From Prorocentrum cordatum (Eukaryota; Sar; Dinophyceae; Prorocentrales; Prorocentraceae): a stretch of 64,000 nt of DNA. The translations under genes and the position numbers were made by a program. This document shows positions 10,878 to 20,369 of this stretch, piece by piece; positions within the stretch are counted from its first letter, which is position 1; each line of letters starts with the position of its first letter. The notes beneath the pieces were generated by a model. It ran no database searches and had not been told where the DNA came from. It saw only the letters and a list, made by a program, of their open reading frames with translations. The stretch spans positions 42,579 through 106,578 of the forward strand of contig CAUYUJ010018645.1 in the NCBI GenBank assembly GCA_963575745.1. Reading direction: 5' to 3'.

Positions 10878-11095
10878 TCGTTTGGACTGCGCACTGCTCC
10901 TCTCTCGTTCCGCCTCCCCCCCCCTCCCCCCCTTCCCCCGCCTCTTTCCCCTCGCAACTGCCCCCTAGCGAGTGATGCTGTCGGTCCCCGATGGGCCGGG
11001 CAATGCTGGGAGCGCCCCTGGCCCAAGGTGCCCCCAGGATTCCCATGCAGGCCCCCACGGCCTCCAGAGCATCCCTCACGAGGCCCCGAGGGAAG

Positions 11096-11203
11096 GGGAG
11101 GAGGAGGAGGAGGAGGAGGAGGAGGAGGAGGAGGAGGAGGAGGAGGAGGAGGAGGAGAAGGAGGAGGAGGAGGAGGAGGAGGAGGAGGGGGAGGAGGCGA
11201 CCT
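11096..11203. repeat. (GAG)n microsatellite
   Basis: About 108 bp of gag triplets with one aag interruption, then a direct doublet of gcgacctttagcgacc just after it. Confidence 0.95.
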
Positions 11204-11436
11204 TTAGCGACCTTTAGCGACCCCCCAACGTCTGGACTCAGCACCCCCAGGCCGCGCGATCTCTCGGCCGGCCCTCGCGCGCCTCGCTCCCGCTCGGCCT
11301 TCGTCAAAAGTGTGCGTGCTTGCAGAGGCCGAAGTGGCCTCTGAGTGCTCGGGCGGGCTCTAGGCGCGCGCGCGCGAGTTGCTAGATCCGACCTGCTACG
11401 CCCTGTCGCTAGACGCAGGGCCGCGACGCCAACAAG

Positions 11437-11460
11437 TGTGTCTGTGTGTGTGTGTGTGTC

Positions 11461-11522
<62 letters not shown>
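11437..11522. repeat. (GT)n microsatellite
   Basis: An alternating tg tract of about 85 bp with a few interruptions. Sequence of this kind can adopt Z-DNA. Confidence 0.95.
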
Positions 11523-11524
<2 letters not shown>

Positions 11525-12309
11525 TGTGGTTGTGGGCGGGCCCGGCGCGCGAGCAGGCGGCGAGCAGCACGCGGCGACGACCGCGTCACGAGAGGAGGAA
11601 GAGGGGGGCCCAGCGGAGAGGCACCCTGGCCTGTGGTCTTGCACTATGCTGCAGCAGTCGTACTTAGAAACCACATCCCAGAAATCATTTCGAGCACCCG
11701 GAAAAGTGTCGAAAGAGTGTCGAAAGAGTTTCGAAACGGTGCCTCCCAGGGCCCGGCACGCGAAGACCATCGAGTTTCGGAATTGTGCTGGTGCTCGAAA
11801 CTGTCTGGCGATCAGGGCCAAAGTAAGTTGGACATCGCAAGTCTTGTCGCTTCGCCCCTCGCGCCACCCTCAGCAGCCCCCTTCGGTCAAGGATTGGCGA
11901 GGTGAAGAGCGAGAGAGAGAGAGAGAACAAACAAAAAAGCAACTGACAACGTGGCATCCTGCGCAAACCCGGCGAGACTCTGCTCCTGCTGGCCCACTCC
12001 CGCTCTGCTGCGGCCTCGGAAGGGGGGGGTATCTGGCGGAGGGGCGCCCTCGGCAGGCCACGCGAGGCTTCCCCCCGGGGGTGCCTGGGAACTGCCACGG
12101 ACGAGCGGCACGCGTGATTTCTGCCGCGCCTGGCCTCCCCGGGTGAAGGAAACGCTGCGTGAGCATGACCTTTCGAAGGTCCGCTCGGCCCCATGCGTGC
12201 CCGCGCCGTGAGAAAGGCCGCCTTCGGCCGCGATGGCGCTGACCGCTGGGGACATCTCAGCGCGTCTCGCAGGCCGCGCTGACCCAGGGGCACCCCAGTG
12301 CGTGTCGGT
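11523..12309. other. No gene recognised
   Basis: GC-rich single-copy-looking sequence with open frames on both strands but no recognisable domain. A short direct repeat gtgtcgaaagagt lies at about 11707-11735, and a GA run at about 11907-11925. Confidence 0.4.
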
Positions 12310-12475
12310 GACTCGGGCGGGCGCGCAATCACGGTGACGTCGCCAACGGCTGATGCGATGATCATATCAGCGATGCTGGTGACGAGGGTAACGGCGATGA
12401 CAGCAAAAAACGATGACGGCGCCGATGCTGATCATGCCGATGGCGACGATGGTGTCCACGTAACGGCGACGAAAA
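12310..12475. repeat. Dispersed repeat family H, copy 1
   Basis: Related to 23690-23825 and 25635-25790 on the same strand. Shared words include gcgatgctggtg preceded by a gacgtcg..aac..c.gacgcga core. On the minus strand each copy reads as a short hydrophobic peptide with TSIA..I.ASA..DV in common. No protein family is recognised. Confidence 0.6.
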
Positions 12476-12564
12476 ATCACAAATCACAGTGAGGGGGTCG
12501 AGCGGTCATTCACTGTCACTGGGTGCGTGGCTGAACAGGGGATTCGAAGTGAGAATTATGTTTG

Positions 12565-12640
12565 TTGCGTTGTTGGTGTTGCTGTTGTTGTTGTTGTTGT
12601 TGTTGTTGAACATTATTTATTCTAAAGAATAATTATTGTT
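12565..12640. repeat. (TTG)n followed by an AATAATTATTGTTG cassette, copy 1
   Basis: A run of ttg triplets, then gaac, then agaataattattgttg. The same order is seen at 13897-13980, so it is a repeated unit and not chance. Confidence 0.75.
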
Positions 12641-13390
12641 GGGCCCCCTGGTGCGCGCCCCCCCTGCGCCGCCTAGGCCGCAGCTACATTTTCATCATTT
12701 TCGTGAGGAAGCCTCAGGTAAAACGATGTGATCAAGATCCGGTTGTTTTGTTGTAATCCGTTTTCCCTTGCAAAAAACACTATAAAATGACATTTCTTGT
12801 TCTAATATAATCAAATTTCAAGAATCCCTTGCAAAAAATAAGGTAAAGTGGACATTCGCGCGCGCAAGACGAAATCCTTCCAAAAGCTTAGTGTTCGGAG
12901 CGATTTTAACATAAAAACATCAAAAAACCAATGGTTTTTCAACAAAAAAATGTCAAAATCTCATCCCGCGCGCTCTTGCGGATTCGTAGGAAACCCAACA
13001 CTTTTTAAACATTTCTGTCAAACGGGCTTTTGCGAGCAACTTTTTCGAACTTCTGCGACAACGGTTGCGCACCTGCCAGGGCCATCATCCCTGTCAAATA
13101 ATACCATGCGGGACACATTCGTTTTTTCTTCGCGCGCGCACGCCGTCGTCGTCGGCCGCGGGGCCCTGAATAGTAGCCACGGTCGTCCGCATGCCACGAA
13201 GTGAAGTGTCCGAACGTCATAGGGCGGGAAGCTGGGTGTGGGTGGTGGCGAAGAGTCGTTTGGAAATTTGGTAGAGCTTGAACCGGCCCCCCCACAAAGT
13301 GGGGGTATTGCCCGCCTCCTATGAAAACCCTGGCACTGGTGAGAACGGAGTGTCCCCACGTGCTAGTAATTGTTGTTGTTGTTGTTGTTG
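12641..13390. other. AT-richer interval without a recognised gene
   Basis: Several A- and T-rich words (caaaaaaca, aaaaaacca) occur between 12760 and 12970. A 118-codon plus frame at 12848 has no recognisable feature. The right end is a ttg run that abuts the first TIR element. Confidence 0.4.
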
Positions 13391-13398
13391 TTGTTGTT

Positions 13399-13885
13399 CC
13401 CTACCTAGGCTCTGCCTAGAAGGGTTCTTACTCTCTTAGCTTAAAGGGGCCGGAAAGTGGAAAGCGCCCCGGGCGGTTCCCCCAGTCCCCTGGGAGCGGT
13501 TCCCCCCAGTCCCCTGGGAGCTTTAGCTTTAGCTTTAGCTTAGCTTCAGCTTAGCTTCAGCTTAGCTTTAGCTTAGCTGTAGCTTACGTTTCGCCTAGCT
13601 TTTCGCTTAGCGTTTAGCTTAGCTTTAGCTTAGCTTTAGCTTAGCCTTAGCTTAGCTTTAGCTTAGCTTTAGCTTAGCTTTAGCTTAGCTTCAATGTTGC
13701 TTTAGCTTAGCTGTAGCTTTGCTGTAGCTTAGCTGCTGCTCAGCTTTATCTTAGCTTTAGCTTAGCTCTAGCTTAGCTTTAGCTTAGCTTTCGCTTAGCT
13801 GTGGCTTAGCTTTAGCTTAGCTTTAGCTTAGCGTTACTGTTACTACGAATGCTGGTTTCCTAGGGGTTCCAACTCCTAGGTAGGG
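13399..13885. mobile_element. TIR element A filled with AGCTT-type satellite (487 bp)
   Basis: Bounded by an 11-bp terminal inverted repeat: ccctacctagg at 13399-13409 and cctaggtaggg at 13875-13885. Just inside the left end is tctgcctagaagggttctta, then gggcggttccccc repeated. Just inside the right end is ttactgttactac. The body is a degenerate tagctttagct array. No coding capacity. A second element at 14005-15297 has the same ends and body, so the borders are real. Confidence 0.72.
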
Positions 13886-13896
13886 TCGACCTGGGA

Positions 13897-13980
13897 TAAT
13901 TGTTGTTGTTGTTGTTAGTGTTGTTATTGTTGTTGCTGTTGTTGTTGAACTCTCATTTCTGAAGAATAATTATTGTTGAT
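13897..13980. repeat. (TTG)n followed by an AATAATTATTGTTG cassette, copy 2
   Basis: Same arrangement as at 12565: interrupted ttg triplets, gttgaac, then gaagaataattattgttg. It sits between the two TIR elements. Confidence 0.75.
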
Positions 13981-14004
13981 CCCCCCCGTCCGGTGCACAT
14001 TGTT

Positions 14005-15297
14005 CCCTACCTAGGCTCTGCCTAGAAGGGTTCTTACTCTCTAACTTACGAGGCCGGGCAGTGGAAAGCGCCCCGGGCGGTTCCCCCAGTCCCCGCCCCG
14101 CGGTTCCCCCAGTCGCGCCCCCTTAGCTTGGCTTAGCTTATCTCGTCTTAGCTTAGCTTGGCTTAGCTGAGCTTGGCTTAGCCTAGCTTGGCTTACCTTA
14201 GCTTAGCTTAGCTTAGCTTAGCCTAGCTTAGCCTAATGTAGTTTAGCCTAGCCTAGCGTAGCATAGCATAGCATGGCATAGCATAGCACAGCATAGCACA
14301 GTATTGCATAGCATAGCGTAGCATAGCGCCCCCTTAGCTTGGCTTAGCTTATCTCGTCTTAGCTTAGCTTGGCTTAGCTTAGCTCGGCTTAGCTTAGCTT
14401 AGCTTAGCTTGGCTTACCTTAGCTTAGCTTAGCTGAGCTTAGCTTGGCCTAACCTAGTTTGAGCTTAGCTTGAGCTTAGCTTAAGCGTAGTTTAGCTTAG
14501 CTTCAGCTTAGCTTTAGTTCAGCTTTAGCTTAGCTTGAGCATAGCTTTGGCTTCGCTGTAGCTTAGCGTTAGCTTAGCGTTAGCTTAGCTGCAGCTTAGC
14601 TGTAGCTTAGCTTTAGCTTAGATTTAGCTTAGCTGTAGCTTAGCTTTAGCTTAGCGTCAGCTTAGCTTTAGATTCAGCTTAGCTGCACCTTAGCTTTAGC
14701 TAAGATTTAGCTTAGCTTGAGCTTAGCTGTAGCTTAGTTTTAGCATAGCTTTAGCTTAGCTGTAGCTTAGTTTTTGCTTCGCTTTAGCTTATATTTAGCT
14801 TAGATGCACCTTAGCTTTAGCTTAGCTTTAGCTTAGCTTGACCTTAGCTTGACCCTAGCTTGAGCTTAGCTTTAGCTTAGCTTTAGCTAAGCTTGAGCTT
14901 AGCTTGAGCTTAGCTTTAGCTTAGCTGTAGCTTAGCTTTAACGTAGCGTTAGCTTAGCTTCAGCTTAGCTTCAGTTTAGCTTTAGCTTAGCTTGAGCATA
15001 GATTTAGCGTAGCTTTAGCTCAGCTTTAGCTTAGAATTAGCTTATATTCAGCTTAGCTTTAGCTTATCTTTAGCTTAGCTTTAGCTTAGCTTTAACTTAG
15101 ATTCAGCTTAGCTTCAGCTTAGTTTTAGCTTAGCTTGAGCATAGCTTTAGCTTAGCTTTAGCTTAGCTGTAGCTTAGCTTTAGCTTAGCTTTAGCTTAGC
15201 TGCAGCTTAGCTTTAGCTTAGCTTTAGCTTAGCTTGAGCTTAGCTTTACTGTTACTACCAATGCTGCTTTCCTAGGGGCTACAATTCCTAGGTAGGG
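14005..15297. mobile_element. TIR element B filled with AGCTTA-type satellite (1293 bp)
   Basis: Left end ccctacctagg at 14005-14015, right end cctaggtaggg at 15287-15297, with the same subterminal words as element A. The body holds two satellite flavours: ttggcttagctt and tagcatagca words up to about 14460, then ttagctttagct and ttagcttgagct words. It is non-coding and probably a non-autonomous element in which the satellite expanded. Confidence 0.72.
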
Positions 15298-15717
15298 TCG
15301 CACTGGGATCATTTTTCGATTGAAGTGCCCTTCCCAGGGCTCGCACCCTGCTTTCTTTATCAGGGAAAGTCTCGAGGGTCAAACTGTGTCGTTGGCCCCC
15401 GGTTTACAACAACAACAACAACAACGGTTCCCGCATGGGACTCCCTCACAACTTAGCCAGGACCCCCGCTCCCGCCCGAGACTTCCTCGCGTTTTATTCA
15501 AGAATCGCGTTCTCGCTTGGGACTTCCTTAGAATTTATTACCCCGGCGCTCTGGAGTCGCGCTCTCGCTGGAGACTTGCTTGCAATCTACTGAAGAATAG
15601 CGCCCTTGCGTTGGAATTTCGTGCAATTTACTCAAGCGCCGCGCTCCCGACACCCAGGCACCCAGGAGTCGCGCTCACGCTTAGGACCCCCTCACAGTTT
15701 ACATAAGAATCGGGATC
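15298..15717. repeat. Degenerate repeat of about 60 bp with a (CAA)n run
   Basis: A caa run at about 15408-15425 precedes several loose copies of a unit with cgcgctctcgct, gacttcctt and caatttactcaag. Copies differ strongly. No gene. Confidence 0.55.
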
Positions 15718-16255
15718 TCGCTGCCCTTCGTGGCCCCGTTGCAGCCCTTCGTGGCCCCCTTGCAGCCCTTCGTGGCCCACTCGCTGCCCTTCGTGGCCCC
15801 GTTGCAGCCCCTCGTGGCCTCCTCGCTGCCCTTCGCGGCCCCGTTGTAGTCCTTCGTGGCCCCCTCACTTTATTTCGTGGCCCCATTGCAGCCCCTCGTG
15901 GCCTCCTCGCTGCCCTTCCGTGGCCCCGTCGCAGCCCTTCGTGGCCCCGTTGCAACCCTTCGCGGCCCCCTCGCTGCCCTTGGTGGCCCCGTTGCATCCC
16001 TTCGTGGCCCCCTCGCTGCCCGTCGTGGCCCCGTATATGTATGCCCTTCGTGGCCTCCGCTCGTTCGCGCCCGTGGTGGCCCCATATGCATATGTCCTAC
16101 GTGGCCCAGTTGCTACCCTCAGTGGTCCCATCGATGCCTTCTGTGGCCCCGCATTATCTGCCCTTCGTGGCCCCCGCTCGTTCGCGCTCTTCGTGGCCCC
16201 ATACGCATTCCCTTCGTGTCCCCGCTGTTGCCCTTCGTGGCCTACTTCGTGTCCT
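15718..16255. repeat. 21-bp tandem repeat (7-codon period)
   Basis: The unit resembles gcccttcgtggccccgttgca. It repeats in phase for over 500 bp with substitutions, so frames stay open (for example ALRGPVA repeated). I treat these frames as a by-product of the period, not as a gene. Confidence 0.85.
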
Positions 16256-16269
16256 TGTGGCCCTGCTGT

Positions 16270-16370
16270 CGTTCTCTTTCGCTCTCGCTTTCGCTCGTCG
16301 TCGTGGTCGCCGCCGTCGTCGTCGTCGTCGCCGCCGTCGTCGTCGACGTCGTCGTCGTCGTCGTGGTCGG
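16270..16370. repeat. (GTC)n microsatellite
   Basis: gtc and gcc triplets with a few interruptions. Confidence 0.85.
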
Positions 16371-16609
16371 TCCCCTGTCCGTTCCTCTTGGGGTCGGGTC
16401 GACGGTCAGCGGCCGCCCCGCCGATCAGCGCTGCCGCTGGCCAGGCCGACGGTCCGCGGCCGCCCCGCCGCTTGCCGGGGCCTGGCCTGCAGGGAAGAAA
16501 AGTATACCCCCAAAAAGGGGTCCGATCGAAGACGAAGAGGGCGGGTATCGAAAGTTTGGGAAATAGGCTCTATTGGACACTCGAGCATATAAGTGCGAAC
16601 AATATTAAC

Positions 16610-16725
16610 AATATTGTTTTTGTTATTGTTTTTGTTTTTGTTGTTGTTGTTTTTGTTGTTGTTGTTGCTGTTGTTGTTGATGTTGTTGTTGTTGGTGGTG
16701 GTGGTGTTGTTGTTTGTCGTCGTCC
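16610..16725. repeat. (TTG)n and (TTT) microsatellite
   Basis: ttg triplets mixed with ttt, ending in a gtg stretch. Confidence 0.9.
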
Positions 16726-16734
16726 CACCCGCGA

Positions 16735-17000
16735 CCATACCGCGACCCAGCCCGCGACCCAGCCCGCGACCCAGCCCGCGACACGCCCGCGACCCACCCC
16801 GCGACCCAACCCGCGACCCACCCGCGACCCACCCCGCGACACGCCCGCGACCCAACCGCGACCCACGCGCGACCCACCCGCGACCTACCCCGCGACCCAC
16901 CCGCGACCCACCCCGCGACCCATCCGCGACCCATCCGCGACCACCCGCGACCCACCCCGCGACCCACCCGCGACCCACCCCGCGACCCACCCTCAAAGGA
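16735..17000. repeat. CCCGCGACCCA tandem repeat, with an outlying block at 17155-17210
   Basis: Units of 11-13 bp built on cccgcgaccca fill the block. A short second block (ccgcgacccaccc words) lies after about 150 bp of unrelated sequence that contains two copies of tactaaacggc. Confidence 0.9.
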
Positions 17001-17210
17001 GGAAGAACCACCCGGACTAGACAATTGACGCTTACTAAACGGCCTTGGGCGTTTCCTAAACAGCCGTGCCTTGTTCGATTCAGTCCTCGTGTGCGTTTAC
17101 TAAACGGCTTCGCTTGCCGGGGTGAATATTACTGGGTGGATTTTCTGCCCTCTACACCCGCGACCCACCCGCCACCCAACAGCGACCCACCCGCGACCTA
17201 CCCGTATTGG

Positions 17211-17714
17211 TTTAACGAAAAAATCGGCGCCTGCAGCTGATTCAGTGCATAATGTGTGAAAGCTTGGCGCCTGCGGCTGGCTTCTCCAGAGTCTCGCAAG
17301 ATGCCGACGTCCCCACCGCCCCTCACTCTTATGCGCATCTGCGGGGTGCTACGGTATTGCAACATGCGCGCGCCGCCGATGCGCGCGAGTGGCCCGCATG
17401 GTGTTAATTGACATAGATCGCCGCCCCAGTCAGCACGCGCGCAAGGGCGTTCGAATGATTTCAACACGCGCGCACGAAAGGCCAGCGTGGTCTGATTTGG
17501 TGAACATGGTGACAACAAAAAACCTATAGCTTTATTAAGGAATTGCAAGAGCGCGCTCAAACATGTTGTTTGCTTAGCTCTGCTGCTAAACCACTGGCTT
17601 GTTGCTTTGTTTCGGGGCAAACGGTTTTGAATTCCTTACGGACCCAGGAGAATGTTGGAATATTCGGCATGCGTGCGCGACGCCGTGAGCGCGCGGACGT
17701 GTTCCTACATGTTG
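17211..17714. other. No gene recognised; remnants of the GCATGCGCG family
   Basis: Contains cgcaagggcgttcgaatgat near 17437 and ggcatgcgtgcgcg near 17667, both words of the dispersed hairpin family described at 19755. No coding feature. Confidence 0.45.
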
Positions 17715-18890
17715 CATCATATGATCGGAGCGGCTGGTTTGTGATAAACTACCGCGCACATATATCATACTTTGACGATGATGAAGGGAGGCGATACTGG
17801 TTTGGCTGGGGGATATGAGCTTATATCAAAAACGATGGGGCCGAATCGTATGCAAATTGCAACTCGTGGCGCCCGCCGGACAAATCTGGGGGTGGGGAGG
17901 CGGGGGGGGGCATCCGAATTCCTTTGTAGACAGGACAATAGATGTGCTTCAGCTAAAGAATGCTGTCTACGTACATTGTGGAATCTCTGTTGCGCAATCT
18001 GTGCTGTGCAAGCTAGGTTGTGCAATCTACGTGGTGCAATCCATGCTGTGCAATCCATGTGGTGCTAACCTGCGAGGTGCGAACTATGCGGCGCAGACTA
18101 CGTGGTGCGACTCATGCTGCCGAAGTTGAAGTTGTCAGCTCCACAGCTCACGCAATCACCTTACCCACCCACCCGTAACTTGGCTTGCAGAACCCATGCG
18201 GCGGCGCCTGCGATGACTGCTTGGCGCTGGCTGGGGTGATCTGAACTCATGTGGAAAATGAACGACGGGCCAAAATCATCTGCCAATTGTAATACGTGAG
18301 GCAGGCCTGACAGATCTGGGTTATATGCGTGATCCAATACATGTGGTGCAACCCGTGCTGCGCAACCCATGCTGTGCAATCTTGGTCGAACAATCTGCGT
18401 GGTGTGATTATGTTGTGCAATCCATGTGGTGCACATCTGCGCGGGGCAATATACGTGGGAGCAGTCTGCGAGGTTCTATTGCGATGGCTGCTTGTCGCTG
18501 GCTGGGGTGCTGTGAACTCATATGGAAAATGAACAAGGGGGCAACATCATATGCCACTTGCAATAAGCGAAGCCCGCTGGACAAATCTGGGGGTGAGGGG
18601 GCGGGCGCCGGGGGGTGCGTCCTAATTCCTTCGTAGACAGGAAGATATGTGTAATTCGGTGAATGTGGTGCGATGCATTTTGTGCAACACATGCTGTGCA
18701 ACCTATGCTGTGTACTCTAGGTTGTACAATCTACGTGGTACAACTCATATTGTGCATACGCGCGGTGCACATTTGCGCGGGGAAATCAGCGCGGCGCAGT
18801 CTACGCGGTGCAATTCATTTCTGTTCGCAGTGAGTTGTCCACTCCACTGCTCGCGCAAACATCCCACCCACCCACCCGCAACTTGGTTTG
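17715..18890. repeat. Satellite of about 420 bp, block 1
   Basis: Shares with block 2 the ordered landmarks ccactgctc.cgcaatc, cacccacc..aactt, cttggcgctggctgggatga, ggacaaatctgggg and aattcctt.gt.gacagg, followed by a patch of tgtgcaatc-type subrepeats. Units here are partly truncated: ggcgctggctgg landmarks at about 18219 and 18497. No gene is supported. Confidence 0.8.
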
Positions 18891-18934
18891 CAAAATCTCT
18901 TAAAACCGTGACGGTGGGTACCAAATGGCACTTG

Positions 18935-19700
18935 GCAACGACAGCTGCGCCGACGACGACGGCGACAACGACGACGACGACGCCGCCGACAACGACTACG
19001 ACGACACCGACGTCTCCAACGACTTCGACGACGCCGACAACGACGACGACGACGACGACGACGACACCGACGACGACGACGAAGACGACGATGACAACGA
19101 CGACGACGACGATGACGACGCCGACGACGACGACAACAACGACACCGACGACGCCGACGACGTCAACGACGCCGACGACGACGACGACGACAACGGCGGC
19201 GACGACGACGACGACGCCGACGTCGACGACGACGAAGACGACGACGACGCCGACGCCAACGACGACGACACCGACGACGCCGACGACGTCAACGAAGACG
19301 ACGACGAGGGAGGAGGGAGGACGACGACGGCGACAACGACGACAACGACGACAACAACGAGGGAGGAGGGAGGACGGCGACGACGCGAACGACGAAAAAG
19401 GAGGAAGGACGGCGACGCCGACGACGACAACCACGAGGGAGGAGGGAAGACGACGATGACGACGACAACGACGACGACGGCGACGAAATAGGAGGGACGA
19501 CGACGAGACGCCGACGACGGACGACGACGACGACGACGAGGAGGAGGAGGAAGGACGACCACGGCGACAACGATGACGGAAACGACCACGACGCCAAAGA
19601 GGACGACGACGACGACGAACACGAGGAAAGACAGAGGACGACGTAGGCGACGACGACGACGACGCGGGAGGAGGGAGGACGGCGACGACGACGACGACGA
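18935..19700. repeat. (GAC)n microsatellite of about 0.75 kb
   Basis: gac triplets with gcc, aac and gag variants. Long open frames in every phase (poly-Asp, poly-Thr, poly-Val/Ser) are by-products. Confidence 0.93.
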
Positions 19701-19734
19701 CGCAAGAGCGCGCGCGCACGCTTGTGTTTTTGTA

Positions 19735-20130
19735 GGTTTTTTTGGACACACGATGTTGAAATCCTTCCGAAACCGATGGGCTTTGAAGGATTTTGGCATA
19801 CGCGCGCGACGACGCGCGCGTCTGCACTTCGTCCAGTTGTTTGCAGAGGATTCTCGCGACGACACACGCGCAAGGGCGTTCGACTGATTTCGACATGCGC
19901 GCGCGCGAAGCCCGTTTGGTAGCATGCTGTGAAAAATCTTTAAACACCAATGGTTTTCTTAAGATTTCGCAAGAGCTCGCGCGTAAGCTTTTGTAGCACA
20001 TCAGTGTTGCGAAACCCTGTTTTGTATGTGCTTTGGAAACTCGATTGCGAAATCCTTCCGACACCGAAAGTTTTTGAAGGATTTCGGCATGCGCGCGCGA
20101 CGACGCGCGCGCACTTCGTCATATTTGTTG
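19735..20130. repeat. Hairpin and GC-palindrome repeat, several copies
   Basis: Two clear copies, at about 19758-19830 and 20045-20115. Each has aaatccttc then gaaggattt as inverted arms around a loop of about 18 nt, followed by ggcat.cgcgcgcgacgacgcgcgcg, itself nearly palindromic. Related fragments occur near 12865, 17430-17690, 19865, 19950, 25190-25250, 25880 and 27450-27620. Confidence 0.7.
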
Positions 20131-20206
20131 TAATGGATTCGTGAAAAAATCTTATGCTAGAACAAAGACTATCCCCGCGTTCTGTTTATTACAAGGGAAC
20201 CTCAGA

Positions 20207-20229
20207 AGGGGGCCGATACCGGCCCCCCT
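20207..20229. other. Strong short GC hairpin
   Basis: gggggccg, loop atac, cggccccc: an 8-bp all-GC stem. No associated gene, so no function is assigned. Confidence 0.6.
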
Positions 20230-20369
20230 CGGATACTGTAAGCTCGTACTTAGGATGGACATGTGGTCATAATCATATATGATTTACATACCCGAAAGGG
20301 GGGCGAATAACGCCGGGGGGGAGGGGGGAGAGTCTATTTTTTTAGAAAGGAGAATCCACTCACCCCGCC

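Noticed and set aside
13520-15245. Telomere-like repeat (TTTAGC and TTAGCT words)
   Set aside because: It lacks the TTTAGGG or TTAGGG unit, lies inside two TIR-bounded elements and has no fixed unit.
18925-19491. Poly-Asp acidic protein on the plus strand
   Set aside because: The frame is a translation of the GAC microsatellite; all other frames are equally open.
20207-20229. Intrinsic transcription terminator
   Set aside because: No T run follows the hairpin and no bacterial-type gene precedes it.
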